Shown here piece by piece: positions 26,121-35,790 of a stretch of 61,849 nucleotides of DNA. Source of the DNA: Paraburkholderia podalyriae (GTDB taxonomy: Bacteria > Pseudomonadota > Gammaproteobacteria > Burkholderiales > Burkholderiaceae); assembly GCF_014397785.1 (NCBI RefSeq), contig NZ_VZQQ01000039.1, positions 1 to 61,849 on the forward strand, given 5' to 3'. The translations under genes were made by a program, and so were the position numbers. The notes under the pieces are model-generated. The model had not been told where the DNA came from. It saw only the letters and a program-made list of their open reading frames with translations, and searched no databases. How positions within the stretch are numbered: position 1 is the first letter of the stretch; every line of letters starts with the position of its first letter.

Positions 26121-26247
26121 TTCTAGCGTTGCCCCGCTGTACGCGGCGCGGCAGAATCGAAGCCGATGGCGGCACAACAGTGCCATCACGGCAAACCCGG
26201 CCCCTCGGGCCATCCGGCAGGGTCGCATCCACTACGCAAATTGCGCC

Positions 26248-26281
26248 AACCCGCTTGAGGAAGAAGTCCCAAGCGGGTTTT
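26248..26281 (+). terminator. terminator/attenuator after rpsU
   Basis: AACCCGCTTG (26248-26257) and CAAGCGGGTT (26270-26279) form a 10-bp stem with a 12-nt loop and end in four T residues. Placed between rpsU and yqeY-dnaG-rpoD, it probably lowers read-through so that S21 is made in excess over primase and sigma factor, as in the E. coli operon. Confidence 0.75.
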
Positions 26282-26350
26282 CGTGCTGATGCGGCGGTAT
26301 CGCCGCCGTCAACCGGCCGGTTTTTCAACTTTTCAACGCAATGCAGGTGA

Positions 26351-26800
26351 ATGATGAGCCTCAAGGACCGGATCAACGACGATATGAAAGCTGCCATGCG
26401 GGCGCGCGAGACCGAACGTCTCGGGACGATCCGCCTGCTGCTTGCCGCGATCAAGCAGCGTGAAGTCGATGAGCGGGTCACGCTCGACGATGCCGCCATA
26501 ACCTCCGTCATCGACAAGATGATCAAGCAGCGCAAGGATTCGATCAGCCAGTTCGAGGCCGCGGGACGTACGGATCTCGCTGACAAGGAAAAGGCCGAGT
26601 TGGCCATTCTTTCTACGTACATGCCTGAGCAGATGTCCGAAGCGGAAATCATTGCCGAAGTGCAGGCGGCGGTCGCGCAAACCGGCGCGGCCGGCCCGCA
26701 GGACATGGGCAAGGTGATGGGTGTGCTCAAGCCGAAGCTGGCCGGCCGCGCCGACATGACCGCCGTCTCGGCGCAGGTCAAGGCAGCGCTCGCGAAGTAA
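26351..26800 (+). CDS. yqeY: GatB/YqeY domain protein
   Basis: 149-residue protein of the YqeY family, homologous to the C-terminal tRNA-binding tail of GatB. It starts MMSLKDRINDDMKAAMRARE and includes LGTIRLLLAAIKQREVD and the GKVMGVLKPKLAGRADM end that is characteristic of the family. It may influence amidotransferase or tRNA metabolism; no role is established. AGGTGA stands directly before two adjacent ATGs (26351 and 26354). Between rpsU and dnaG, the common position in beta-proteobacteria. Confidence 0.92.
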   Translation: MMSLKDRINDDMKAAMRARETERLGTIRLLLAAIKQREVDERVTLDDAAITSVIDKMIKQRKDSISQFEAAGRTDLADKEKAELAILSTYMPEQMSEAEIIAEVQAAVAQTGAAGPQDMGKVMGVLKPKLAGRADMTAVSAQVKAALAK

Positions 26801-26920
26801 TTCGGTCGGTTTGCCCGGGTCGCGCGCGCCTTCGTGGAAGGCGAGGCGCGGGACCGGTCACGGAGTCGAGCCCGGACCCCGGGCTTGGATTTTGAAGCTT
26901 TCCAGGCAGCGTCATTTACT

Positions 26921-28801
26921 GTGATCCCACCGTCATTCCTGCAGGACCTGCTCAACCGCGTCGATATCGTCGACGTGGTCGGCCGGTATGTGCAGCTGAA
27001 AAAGGGCGGCGCGAACTTCATGGGGCTGTGTCCGTTTCACAACGAGAAGAGCCCCTCGTTTACGGTTAGTCCGACTAAACAGTTTTATCACTGCTTCGGC
27101 TGCGGTGCTCATGGCACAGCCATCGGTTTTATGATGGAACACGTGGGCGCATCGTTTCCCGAAGCGGTCAACGAGCTCGCGCAATCGGTGGGTCTCACCG
27201 TGCCGCACGAGCCTTCGCCCGGATATGGCGGCGCGGGTGCTAGCGGCTCCGGCGGCGGCTATGCGCCGGCGGCATCCAAGGCCGTCACCACCGCGCTGTC
27301 CGACCTGATGCAGACCGCCTGCGATTACTACCGCAAGCAGCTGCGCGGCGCGCCGGGCGCCATTCAATATTTGAAGAAACGCGGCCTGACTGGCGAAATC
27401 GCGGCGCGTTTTGGCCTCGGCTATGCGCCGGAAGGCTGGCAAAATCTCGAGGCGGCATTCCCGAACTATCGCGATGACGCGCTGGTCGAAGCAGGTCTCG
27501 TGATCGTCAGCGAAAAGTCCGATGCGCAGGGTCAGAACCGCCGCTACGATCGCTTCCGCGAGCGGATCATGTTCCCGATCCGCAATGTCAAAGGGCAGGT
27601 AATCGGCTTTGGTGGCCGCGTGCTCGACGGCGGCGAGCCAAAGTATTTGAATTCGCCCGAAACGCCGCTATTTAACAAGGGCAGCGAGCTGTACGGGCAG
27701 TTCGAGGCGCGTCTTGCGATTCGAGAGCGGCATTACGTGCTGGTCGTCGAAGGGTATATGGACGTGGTCGCGCTGGCCCAATTGGGCTTCCAGAACGCGG
27801 TCGCGACTCTCGGCACAGCCTGCACGCCAATTCATGTGCAGAAACTGATGCGCCAGACCGACACGGTCATCTTCAGTTTCGACGGCGACGCGGCCGGCCG
27901 GCGCGCGGCGCGCCGAGCGCTCGATGCGTGCCTGCCGCATGCGGCCGATAACCGGACAATCCGTTTCCTGTTCCTGCCGACCGAGCACGATCCGGACAGC
28001 TACGTGCGCGAGTTCGGCACGGAGGCTTTCGCCGAGCAGGTAGAACGGGCGATGCCGCTGTCGCAATTCATGCTCAACGAGGTGCTGACCGGCAAGGAGC
28101 TCGATCAGCCCGAAGGCAAAGCCCGCGCGCTGTTCGACGCGAAACCGCTGCTGCAGGCGTTGCCGGCCAATGCGCTGCGTGCGCAGATCATGCACATGTT
28201 CGCCGACCGGCTCGATGTGCCGTTCAGCGAAGTTGCGGCGCTTTGCGAGATCGACGCGCGGATCGCGGCCGCGGCGCGTGAGGCGCCGGCCCGCAAGGAC
28301 CGGCGCAGCGTGACCGGCATCGAGGAAAAGACGCTGCGCAATCTGGTGATGTATCCGCGCACGGTCGCGATGCTCGACGAAGAGGCCGAAGAGGCGCTGC
28401 TTAACGTGACCCGGCACGGGGAACTGTTCGCGGAAGTGACGACGCACGCGCGCGCTCTCGGCGATTCGGCAGCGTTCCAGTTGTTATCGGATCTCTTGCG
28501 AAACGGCGCGAACGCCCCGACTTTCGAGGAAATCTTTCGCAAAATTCTAGACTATGATGAAAATGTCAGGGATTTGCTGCTGAAAGACCCGCAGGACGCG
28601 GTCGTCATCGAGGAACGGCGCGAGCAGGAACGGATTGTCGGCGAGGAGTTGAAGGCCGCGATTCTGAAGATGCGATACGACGCTTATTGCGATCGCCTCG
28701 AGCAGCTCTCGCGACAGTCCCGGCATACGCCGGAAGAATTTGCCGAGTTCTCGGAGCTCAACCGCAAGCGGGCCGACATGAAGCGTCAGCTCGGGCTGTA
28801 A
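26921..28801 (+). CDS. dnaG: DNA primase DnaG
   Basis: 626-residue primase that lays RNA primers at the replication fork. The N-terminal zinc-binding domain has CPFH and, 19 residues on, CFGC; the TOPRIM catalytic core includes VVEGYMDVVAL and FSFDGDAAGRRAA; the C-terminal part (about 450 on) is the DnaB-interacting domain. A Gly/Ser-rich linker follows the zinc domain. The start is a GTG at 26921 giving MIPPSFLQDLLNR, the usual family start; the open frame upstream is not conserved and the ribosome-binding site is weak. Confidence 0.96.
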   Translation: MIPPSFLQDLLNRVDIVDVVGRYVQLKKGGANFMGLCPFHNEKSPSFTVSPTKQFYHCFGCGAHGTAIGFMMEHVGASFPEAVNELAQSVGLTVPHEPSPGYGGAGASGSGGGYAPAASKAVTTALSDLMQTACDYYRKQLRGAPGAIQYLKKRGLTGEIAARFGLGYAPEGWQNLEAAFPNYRDDALVEAGLVIVSEKSDAQGQNRRYDRFRERIMFPIRNVKGQVIGFGGRVLDGGEPKYLNSPETPLFNKGSELYGQFEARLAIRERHYVLVVEGYMDVVALAQLGFQNAVATLGTACTPIHVQKLMRQTDTVIFSFDGDAAGRRAARRALDACLPHAADNRTIRFLFLPTEHDPDSYVREFGTEAFAEQVERAMPLSQFMLNEVLTGKELDQPEGKARALFDAKPLLQALPANALRAQIMHMFADRLDVPFSEVAALCEIDARIAAAAREAPARKDRRSVTGIEEKTLRNLVMYPRTVAMLDEEAEEALLNVTRHGELFAEVTTHARALGDSAAFQLLSDLLRNGANAPTFEEIFRKILDYDENVRDLLLKDPQDAVVIEERREQERIVGEELKAAILKMRYDAYCDRLEQLSRQSRHTPEEFAEFSELNRKRADMKRQLGL

Positions 28802-28892
28802 CGGAGAGGCCGAAATCTTGGGTGGTACAATCAAAAGTTTCTAGCGGTTTGTTTTTTCAAGGGTTTTCCTAGCAAAGGCGAAAGGCGATGCG

Positions 28893-31283
<2,391 letters not shown>

Positions 31284-31322
31284 CGGCAGCCGCCGCGGCT
31301 GGCTGCAAATGATGCGATCAAA

Positions 31323-31373
31323 GGGCCTCCAAGTCGTTTCGCGAAAGCGAAGCGGTTGCGGAGGCCCCTTTTT
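31323..31373 (+). terminator. terminator of rpoD
   Basis: GGGCCTCC (31323-31330) pairs with GGAGGCCC (31360-31367) around an inner hairpin, followed by CTTTTT. It ends the rpsU-rpoD block. Confidence 0.8.
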
Positions 31374-31402
31374 CATGTAGTATGTCGGCCAATCGACGAA
31401 AC

Positions 31403-31431
31403 GGCCCGGCCTTCACAACCGGGTCTTTTTT
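31403..31431 (+). terminator. second terminator, directly before the tRNA-like gene
   Basis: GGCCCGG (31403-31409) and CCGGGTC (31419-31425) form a 7-bp stem with one G-U pair and a 9-nt loop, followed by six T residues. It ends only 3 bases before the first base of the tRNA-like gene, so it may act as an attenuator or as a processing signal for it. Confidence 0.65.
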
Positions 31432-31434
31432 CTT

Positions 31435-31522
31435 GGGCTGGACGCCGTGTTGGTTGCAGGCAGTGGACTCATAATCCACCTCCGAAAGGACATCGTGGGT
31501 TCGAACCCCACCCGGCCCACCA
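31435..31522 (+). tRNA. tRNA-like gene with CAU anticodon and a long variable arm
   Basis: 88 bases fold as a cloverleaf: acceptor stem GGGCTGG / CCGGCCC, discriminator A and encoded CCA, anticodon stem GTGGA / TCCAC with loop CTCATAA (anticodon CAT), T stem GTGGG / CCCAC with a canonical TTCGAAC loop. The variable region has 15 bases (TCC-GAAA-GGA hairpin), the length of leucine tRNAs, whereas Met and Ile tRNAs have about 5. The core is unusual: A at position 8 and T at 14, the reverse of the near-invariant T8/A14. The loop sequence is that of elongator Met and AUA-reading Ile2 tRNAs. Identity uncertain: an annotator would call it Met or Ile2 from the anticodon. Confidence 0.7.
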
Positions 31523-31537
31523 AGGTATCGAGAAAAA

Positions 31538-31564
31538 GGGTCCCGAATTCCGGGACCCTTTTTT
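31538..31564 (+). terminator. terminator of the tRNA-like gene
   Basis: A perfect 8-bp stem, GGGTCCCG / CGGGACCC, with loop AATTC and six T residues, 16 bases after the CCA end. Confidence 0.9.
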
Positions 31565-31728
31565 GTTTTTGGGCCACCTTGGGGCCCCTCCAGCGCCGTG
31601 CGGCGCTCGCACGTTCGGGCGGCTGGAAGCGGGCCCGCCAACCCGTGCATCAAGCGCCGCCTGCGATCGCAGGAATAGCCGTTGCGCGTCCAGCGTTGGG
31701 AGATCTTCCCATCCACCTGGATGCCGCC

Positions 31729-31899
31729 ATGCAAACTGATCCAACCATCGATCCCGTCGCGCCTGCCAACCAGCCGCTCGAGGAACCCAACGGCGAGCCG
31801 CGTCCGTTGCCCGACACCCCGCCCGACGCCGACCCGCTCGCGCCGGGTTCGTCGCCCGGGGACGAGGAGGCGCTCAGGCGCACCCAGCGCAAGCCATAA
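31729..31899 (+). CDS. small Pro/Asp-rich hypothetical protein
   Basis: Possible 56-residue acidic, proline-rich protein (begins MQTDPTIDPVAPANQPLEEP, ends DEEALRRTQRKP). It has no membrane segment or recognised domain and looks disordered. The composition differs from random GC-rich frames, and its ending resembles small hypothetical proteins I associate with Burkholderia, but the ribosome-binding site is poor. It lies between the tRNA-like gene and a candidate small RNA. Could be non-coding. Confidence 0.45.
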   Translation: MQTDPTIDPVAPANQPLEEPNGEPRPLPDTPPDADPLAPGSSPGDEEALRRTQRKP

Positions 31900-31957
31900 G
31901 CAGCGGTCGCGCGTAATCAGGGAAACTCCGCGTATAAATGGACACGGCCCCGCCGTT

Positions 31958-32157
31958 AATTGAATGCGGAAGGCTTGTTGATGCACGCCGTCCGCTTTCA
32001 GCACGGGTATGGTCACGCGGCGGGCGGCGCCGCAATTCAACTCCGGGCAATGCCCGTACTGAAGGCTTCTTCGAGTCGCGTGCGCATCTTATTAAGAAGC
32101 GAGTGATGGTGCTCGCTAAAGCGAGAAGTCAGAAGACCGCCGCAATGGCGGTTTTTT
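31958..32157 (+). ncRNA. candidate small RNA or leader ending in an intrinsic terminator
   Basis: A strong terminator at 32136-32157 (ACCGCC, loop GCAAT, GGCGGT, then TTTTTT) has no gene ending at it. Before it, AGCGAG (32098-32103), CTCGCT (32112-32117) and a second AGCGAG (32120-32125) can form two mutually exclusive hairpins. Further up, TTGAATGCGG near 31960 can pair with CCGCAATTCAA near 32031, leaving a one-base bulge. The 5' end is a guess. Confidence 0.4.
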
Positions 32158-32791
32158 ATAGCGATGCTGCCTGGGCACGCCAGGCCGGGACCGTTGCGCC
32201 GCCACGGAGTGGCAGCCATTGATTGCGCCGGCCAATCGAAATTACATGAATATGCCGTTGCAAATGTTTGGCGGTTAATCGCCCCGCTGAAAAAACGATT
32301 AATTACCGATCGCGCGAAAAGGACTGCATTAACTCCATTAAGTTCCCCGGCTCGCAAAATAATTCTCAATCGACGCGGAAAGCCATCACTTCAACTATCC
32401 GATTACCCAAATAAAGACTGGCTTCTCGTCAATTTGCTCGGACCCGATTACGTCACACGTATTAACGGACTGTTGCAAACGCACAACTTCGAATATTGGT
32501 GCGTTGCCAATTCTTTTGGCCGGAGCTAGCGATCCGGCACTCTCATCTTGCATTAAATGACGGGAAAACAAGAAGTTATCCCCATCGGCTCTGGCATTGT
32601 TGCGGATTTCGAAAAATCCTGTTGCGCGAATTGCCAGCGTCGCTACCAGGGTGTCCCCCTACACTCACGCTTCGCTTCAAGGGTGCCCGGTCGATCCCAA
32701 CGGTTCGGCCACGCGGGCGGCGGCGGATGCGATGCATCAGCTGCCGAGGCAGGTCCTGCTCCCCGTATAAATTTTTCGAATTGGAGTTTCC
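32158..32791. other. AT-richer intergenic stretch before the porin gene
   Basis: About 630 bases without a convincing gene. Bases 32220-32530 are clearly richer in A and T than the surroundings. A 121-codon frame crosses it but lacks the codon bias of real genes here. The last 50 bases before the porin contain GTATAAAT (32764-32771) and the ribosome-binding site TTGGAG. Confidence 0.5.
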
Positions 32792-33934
32792 ATGAAAAAG
32801 AGTCTCATCGTCGTTGCGGCGGCCGCATCGTTCGCTTCGGTCGCTCACGCACAAAGCAGCGTGACCCTGTACGGTCTGATCGACGCGGGCCTGACGTACA
32901 CCAGCAACGTTGCCCATAACTCCAAGTGGGCAGCAGGTAGCGGCGGCATCAACCAGAGCAGGTTCGGCCTGCGTGGCTCGGAAGATCTGGGCGGCGGTCT
33001 GAAGGCAATCTTCACGTTGGAAAGCGGCTTCAACGTCAACAACGGCAAGTTCGCCAACAACAACGGCATGTTCAACCGTCAGGCGTTCGTCGGTCTGTCG
33101 AGCGCGCAATTCGGTACGGTCACGCTGGGTCGCCAGTACGACGCAGCGCAGGACTACCTCGCACCGCTGACCGCAACGGGCAGCTGGGGCGGCACGTACT
33201 TCGCGCACCCGTTCAACAACGACAACCTGAACACCAACGGTGGTCTGGCAGTCAACAACTCGGTCAAGTACTCGAGCGCTAACTACGCTGGCTTGACGTT
33301 CGGCGGCACGTACGGCTTCTCGAACCAGGCTGGCGGCTTCGCAAACAACCGTCAGTACAGCCTGGGCGCCGCATACCAGTGGCAAGGCCTGCACCTCGGT
33401 GCTGCGTACGCACAGCAGAACAACCCGGCTGCTAACGCGAGCGGCGCATCGGACGGCGTTCTGGCGAACACCGCGGGCGTGCTGCAAGGCAACTTCCGCC
33501 AGCGTCAGTTCGGCGCAGCGGGTTCGTACGGTTTCGGCCCGGCGACCGTCGGCGTGGCATGGACGCAATCGCGCATCGACAACCTGGTCGGCGCAGCACC
33601 CGGCCAGCGTCAAGGCCATACCAACAACTACGAAGTCAACGGCAAGTACAACGTGACCCCGGCTCTCGGCCTCGGCATCGCGTACACGTTCACCGACGCA
33701 CGCGGCTACGGCATCAACGCTGACGGTAACGACATGAAGACCCGTTACCACCAGATCGGCGTGCAAGCTGACTACTCGCTGTCGAAGCGCACCGACGTCT
33801 ACGCTCAGGCTGTGTACCAGCACGCAATGGGTGACGGCGGCGTGGCCTCGATCTACAGCGGCGACAACACGGTTCCGACGTCGTCGTCAAAGAACCAGAC
33901 CGCTGCTACGGTCGGTCTGCGTCACCGCTTCTAA
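32792..33934 (+). CDS. trimeric Gram-negative porin, OmpC-like
   Basis: 380-residue outer-membrane general porin of the Burkholderia type, a 16-stranded barrel forming a diffusion channel. A signal peptide of about 20 residues ends in SVAHA, followed by the mature start QSSVTLYGLIDAGLTY. The RFGLRGSEDLGGGLKAIFTLE stretch (in two halves) is the family signature, and the chain ends in HRF with the C-terminal Phe needed for barrel assembly. Codon use is strongly biased to the preferred set, as expected of a very highly expressed gene. Confidence 0.95.
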   Translation: MKKSLIVVAAAASFASVAHAQSSVTLYGLIDAGLTYTSNVAHNSKWAAGSGGINQSRFGLRGSEDLGGGLKAIFTLESGFNVNNGKFANNNGMFNRQAFVGLSSAQFGTVTLGRQYDAAQDYLAPLTATGSWGGTYFAHPFNNDNLNTNGGLAVNNSVKYSSANYAGLTFGGTYGFSNQAGGFANNRQYSLGAAYQWQGLHLGAAYAQQNNPAANASGASDGVLANTAGVLQGNFRQRQFGAAGSYGFGPATVGVAWTQSRIDNLVGAAPGQRQGHTNNYEVNGKYNVTPALGLGIAYTFTDARGYGINADGNDMKTRYHQIGVQADYSLSKRTDVYAQAVYQHAMGDGGVASIYSGDNTVPTSSSKNQTAATVGLRHRF

Positions 33935-33965
33935 GCTTCAGCAGAAGCTGCCTGTAGTACGAGAA

Positions 33966-33990
33966 GGTGCCGTTCGCGGCACCTTTTTTT
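33966..33990 (+). terminator. porin terminator with UUCG loop
   Basis: GGTGCCG, loop TTCG, CGGCACC, then seven T residues. A textbook intrinsic terminator 32 bases after the porin stop. Confidence 0.93.
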
Positions 33991-34038
33991 ATGCGCGGCA
34001 TCCGTGACGCCCGTTTTGCCATGACGAGCGGGAACGAT

Positions 34039-34300
34039 TCAGAAAATCGTCCGCAGACCGAGCGCAACGCCGGTCTGATTGTCGCAGCCCGGCACAGCCC
34101 GTCGCCGAGCGCGCCCGGCAGCCACCAGTTCTCGTTGTAGTTGCCGACCGTGAGCGGGTCGTAGGTGTCGCCGAGCAGGTCGAACAGTGGCGTCCAGCGT
34201 GTCGCGCCGCTGTTGCTGCACGCGCGCGCTGTTCAAGACCGACCACGCTGTCGAAATCCGCGCAACGCGCAAGGGCGGCGTGCGCGCGGGGTAGCGCTGA
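34039..34300 (-). pseudogene. C-terminal remnant of an outer-membrane-type protein
   Basis: Between the porin and the LysE gene the minus strand holds protein-like blocks in two alternating frames: PLFDLLGDTYDPLTVGNY and NENWWLPGALGDG in one, then GCDNQTGVALGLRTIF ending in Phe and a stop in another. The aromatic pattern and terminal Phe suggest the end of a beta-barrel. It needs at least one frameshift and has no start, so I read it as a decayed gene fragment. Family not identified. Confidence 0.45.
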
Positions 34301-34307
34301 TCAGTCG

Positions 34308-34946
34308 TCAAATCCCCACCTTGTGCGCGTTCAGGATCAGTCGTAGGCCGAGCGCGGTCACGGCGCTCGCGGCGATGCGATCGATCCACGCTTTCCAGCG
34401 CAGATAGATCTCGCGCGGCCGTTTGCTCGAAAAGCACAGTGCGACGATCGTGTACCAGCCCGCTTCGATCGCGAAGATCGCCGGCGGCAGCGCGAAATAG
34501 CACCACACCGGCGGATGCTGCGGCAGTAGCGCGGCGAAGATACTGCCGTAATAGACGGCCGTTTTCGGATTGCTGAGCTGCGTGCTCAGGCCGACCCAGA
34601 ACGATTTGCGTGGATTGCCGCCGCTGCCGGTTTGCGTCTCGCTGAACGCGAGCGGCTTCGCGGCGCCGCGCCAGATTTTCGATGCCAGATAGACCAGGTA
34701 AACGCCGCCGGCCACTTTCAGCGCGACGTAGAGCCATTCGACCGTCGCGAGCAGCGTATAGAGCCCGAGCAGCGCGATGCCGCTAAAAAACACGCCGCCG
34801 ATCCCCATGCCGAGCGCCGTCGCCAGACCGTCGCCACGCGACAGACCGATCGCGTTGCGCGCGACGATGACGAAACTCGGCCCCGGACTCATCGCGCCTA
34901 GAAGCAGCGCGGCGAGAATCGTGAGGATGGCGGTCGAAGCGGGCAT
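34308..34946 (-). CDS. LysE/RhtB-family amino acid exporter
   Basis: 212-residue inner-membrane protein of the LysE superfamily, which exports amino acids such as lysine, threonine or homoserine lactone. The family motif MSPGPSFVIVARNA is at about 19-32, followed by GLSRGDGLATALGMGIG. Six hydrophobic helices are visible, and KPLAF/NPKTAVYYGS mark the central loop. A good AGGAGA ribosome-binding site sets the start at 34946 and excludes an upstream extension. Substrate unknown. Confidence 0.88.
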   Translation of the reverse strand: MPASTAILTILAALLLGAMSPGPSFVIVARNAIGLSRGDGLATALGMGIGGVFFSGIALLGLYTLLATVEWLYVALKVAGGVYLVYLASKIWRGAAKPLAFSETQTGSGGNPRKSFWVGLSTQLSNPKTAVYYGSIFAALLPQHPPVWCYFALPPAIFAIEAGWYTIVALCFSSKRPREIYLRWKAWIDRIAASAVTALGLRLILNAHKVGI

Positions 34947-35427
34947 GGTCGTGTCTCCTGATGTCGGGCCGATGATGCAAGATGTTCTGGCGAATACCGA
35001 GTCTCGCATTCTCCGTCAATCGCGCGGCGGAATCGATGAATACTCAAACGTTGGAAGTCTCGCAACAAGTGCAATTGGAAAAAGTCCTTTGTTGCGGCCA
35101 ACAAAATACATCGAATGCTAGAATGACTTTCCATACGCCGAAGTTCCCTCGCAACAACGAGGCGATCTATCACGCGAAACACGGGCGCGGTTCGAGCCAC
35201 GTCGATGCTACCAGTAGCCGATTCCCTTGATCCGAGAGCTTCAACTCAGGCGCTTTAATTCAGAATTTGACAGGCATCACTTGCAAATGCGGGTTTTCAC
35301 GCATTTGCAAGGATCACGTGAATCCGTCGAATTGCTTCCGTTCAAATTGAACTACGCACCTGCCTCGCGTTGCTTTGCGGGTTGCCAATTTGTCTAATGC
35401 CAGCAAGAGCTGCGACACCAATACGTT
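34947..35427. other. intergenic region upstream of the H-NS-like gene
   Basis: No supported gene. A 64-codon frame from 35035 has no ribosome-binding site or recognisable product. The right-hand part (35240-35427) is AT-richer and contains an 11-bp inverted repeat, listed separately; it probably carries the promoter of the H-NS-like gene. Confidence 0.4.
35281..35310. repeat. 11-bp inverted repeat upstream of the H-NS-like gene
   Basis: TTGCAAATGCG and CGCATTTGCAA are perfect reverse complements separated by GGTTTTCA. It lies 118 bp before the H-NS-like start. With an 8-nt spacer and no T run it looks like a protein-binding dyad more than a terminator. Confidence 0.6.
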
Positions 35428-35694
35428 ATGAAAGAACGAGAAGGACAACAACGACTGTTCGAACGCGATGAGAACCTGCGCGAGCGCATGATCGCGTGGA
35501 TCCGCCGACGCATGAACGACCACGACATCACGCTGGAAGCGCTGGCCGAATCGCTCGAAGCCGATGCGAACGCCGTGGCCGCGGTGCTGTATCGCGACGC
35601 GTTCGGTAACAAGTGGGACGGTCGCGGCGATAAACCGGCGTGGCTCGCGCGAGCGATTCACGCCGGACAAAGCATCGATCATTTCCGCTGCTGA
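35428..35694 (+). CDS. H-NS-family nucleoid-associated protein, short form
   Basis: 88-residue protein. The C-terminal third (about 54-88) is the H-NS DNA-binding domain: YRDAFGNKWDGRGDKPAWL matches the W-x-G-x-G-x-x-P-x-W core of beta-proteobacterial H-NS/BpH3 proteins, followed by the AIHAGQSIDHF ending. The first 50 residues are charged and helical (RERMIAWIRRRMNDHD), standing in for the usual oligomerisation coil but shorter. It would bind AT-rich DNA and silence genes, or act as a modifier of full-length H-NS. The ribosome-binding site is not evident; Met21 is an alternative start. Confidence 0.75.
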   Translation: MKEREGQQRLFERDENLRERMIAWIRRRMNDHDITLEALAESLEADANAVAAVLYRDAFGNKWDGRGDKPAWLARAIHAGQSIDHFRC

Positions 35695-35725
35695 GCGCGC
35701 GCAGGCGCGCCGCGAACCGCCGACG

Positions 35726-35752
35726 CAAAAAAAAGCCCGCGCAAGGCGGGCT
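35726..35752 (-). terminator. terminator of pcaHG
   Basis: Minus strand: AGCCCGC, 5-nt loop, GCGGGCT, then eight T residues. It stands 38 bases after the pcaG stop and also faces the end of the H-NS-like gene. Confidence 0.85.
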
Positions 35753-35790
35753 CGATCTTTAGTGCTCGGCGTTTCGCGACAAATCGCGCA

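Noticed and set aside
31435..31522. Selenocysteine tRNA
   Set aside because: A long variable arm and a TCA string are present, but TCA is shifted by one in the loop (positions 33-35), the acceptor and T stems are 7 and 5 bp, and the anticodon in register is CAT.
31435..31600. Integration site of a genomic island at the tRNA 3' end
   Set aside because: No integrase gene, no duplicated tRNA 3' segment and no change of gene content beyond a modest AT-rich stretch were found in the window.
32164..32529. 121-codon plus-strand frame in the AT-rich stretch
   Set aside because: No ribosome-binding site, no third-position GC bias as in real genes here, no recognisable motif. Left as non-coding.
35035..35230. 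64-codon frame upstream of the H-NS-like gene
   Set aside because: No ribosome-binding site, product without family resemblance, ends in a poorly structured region.
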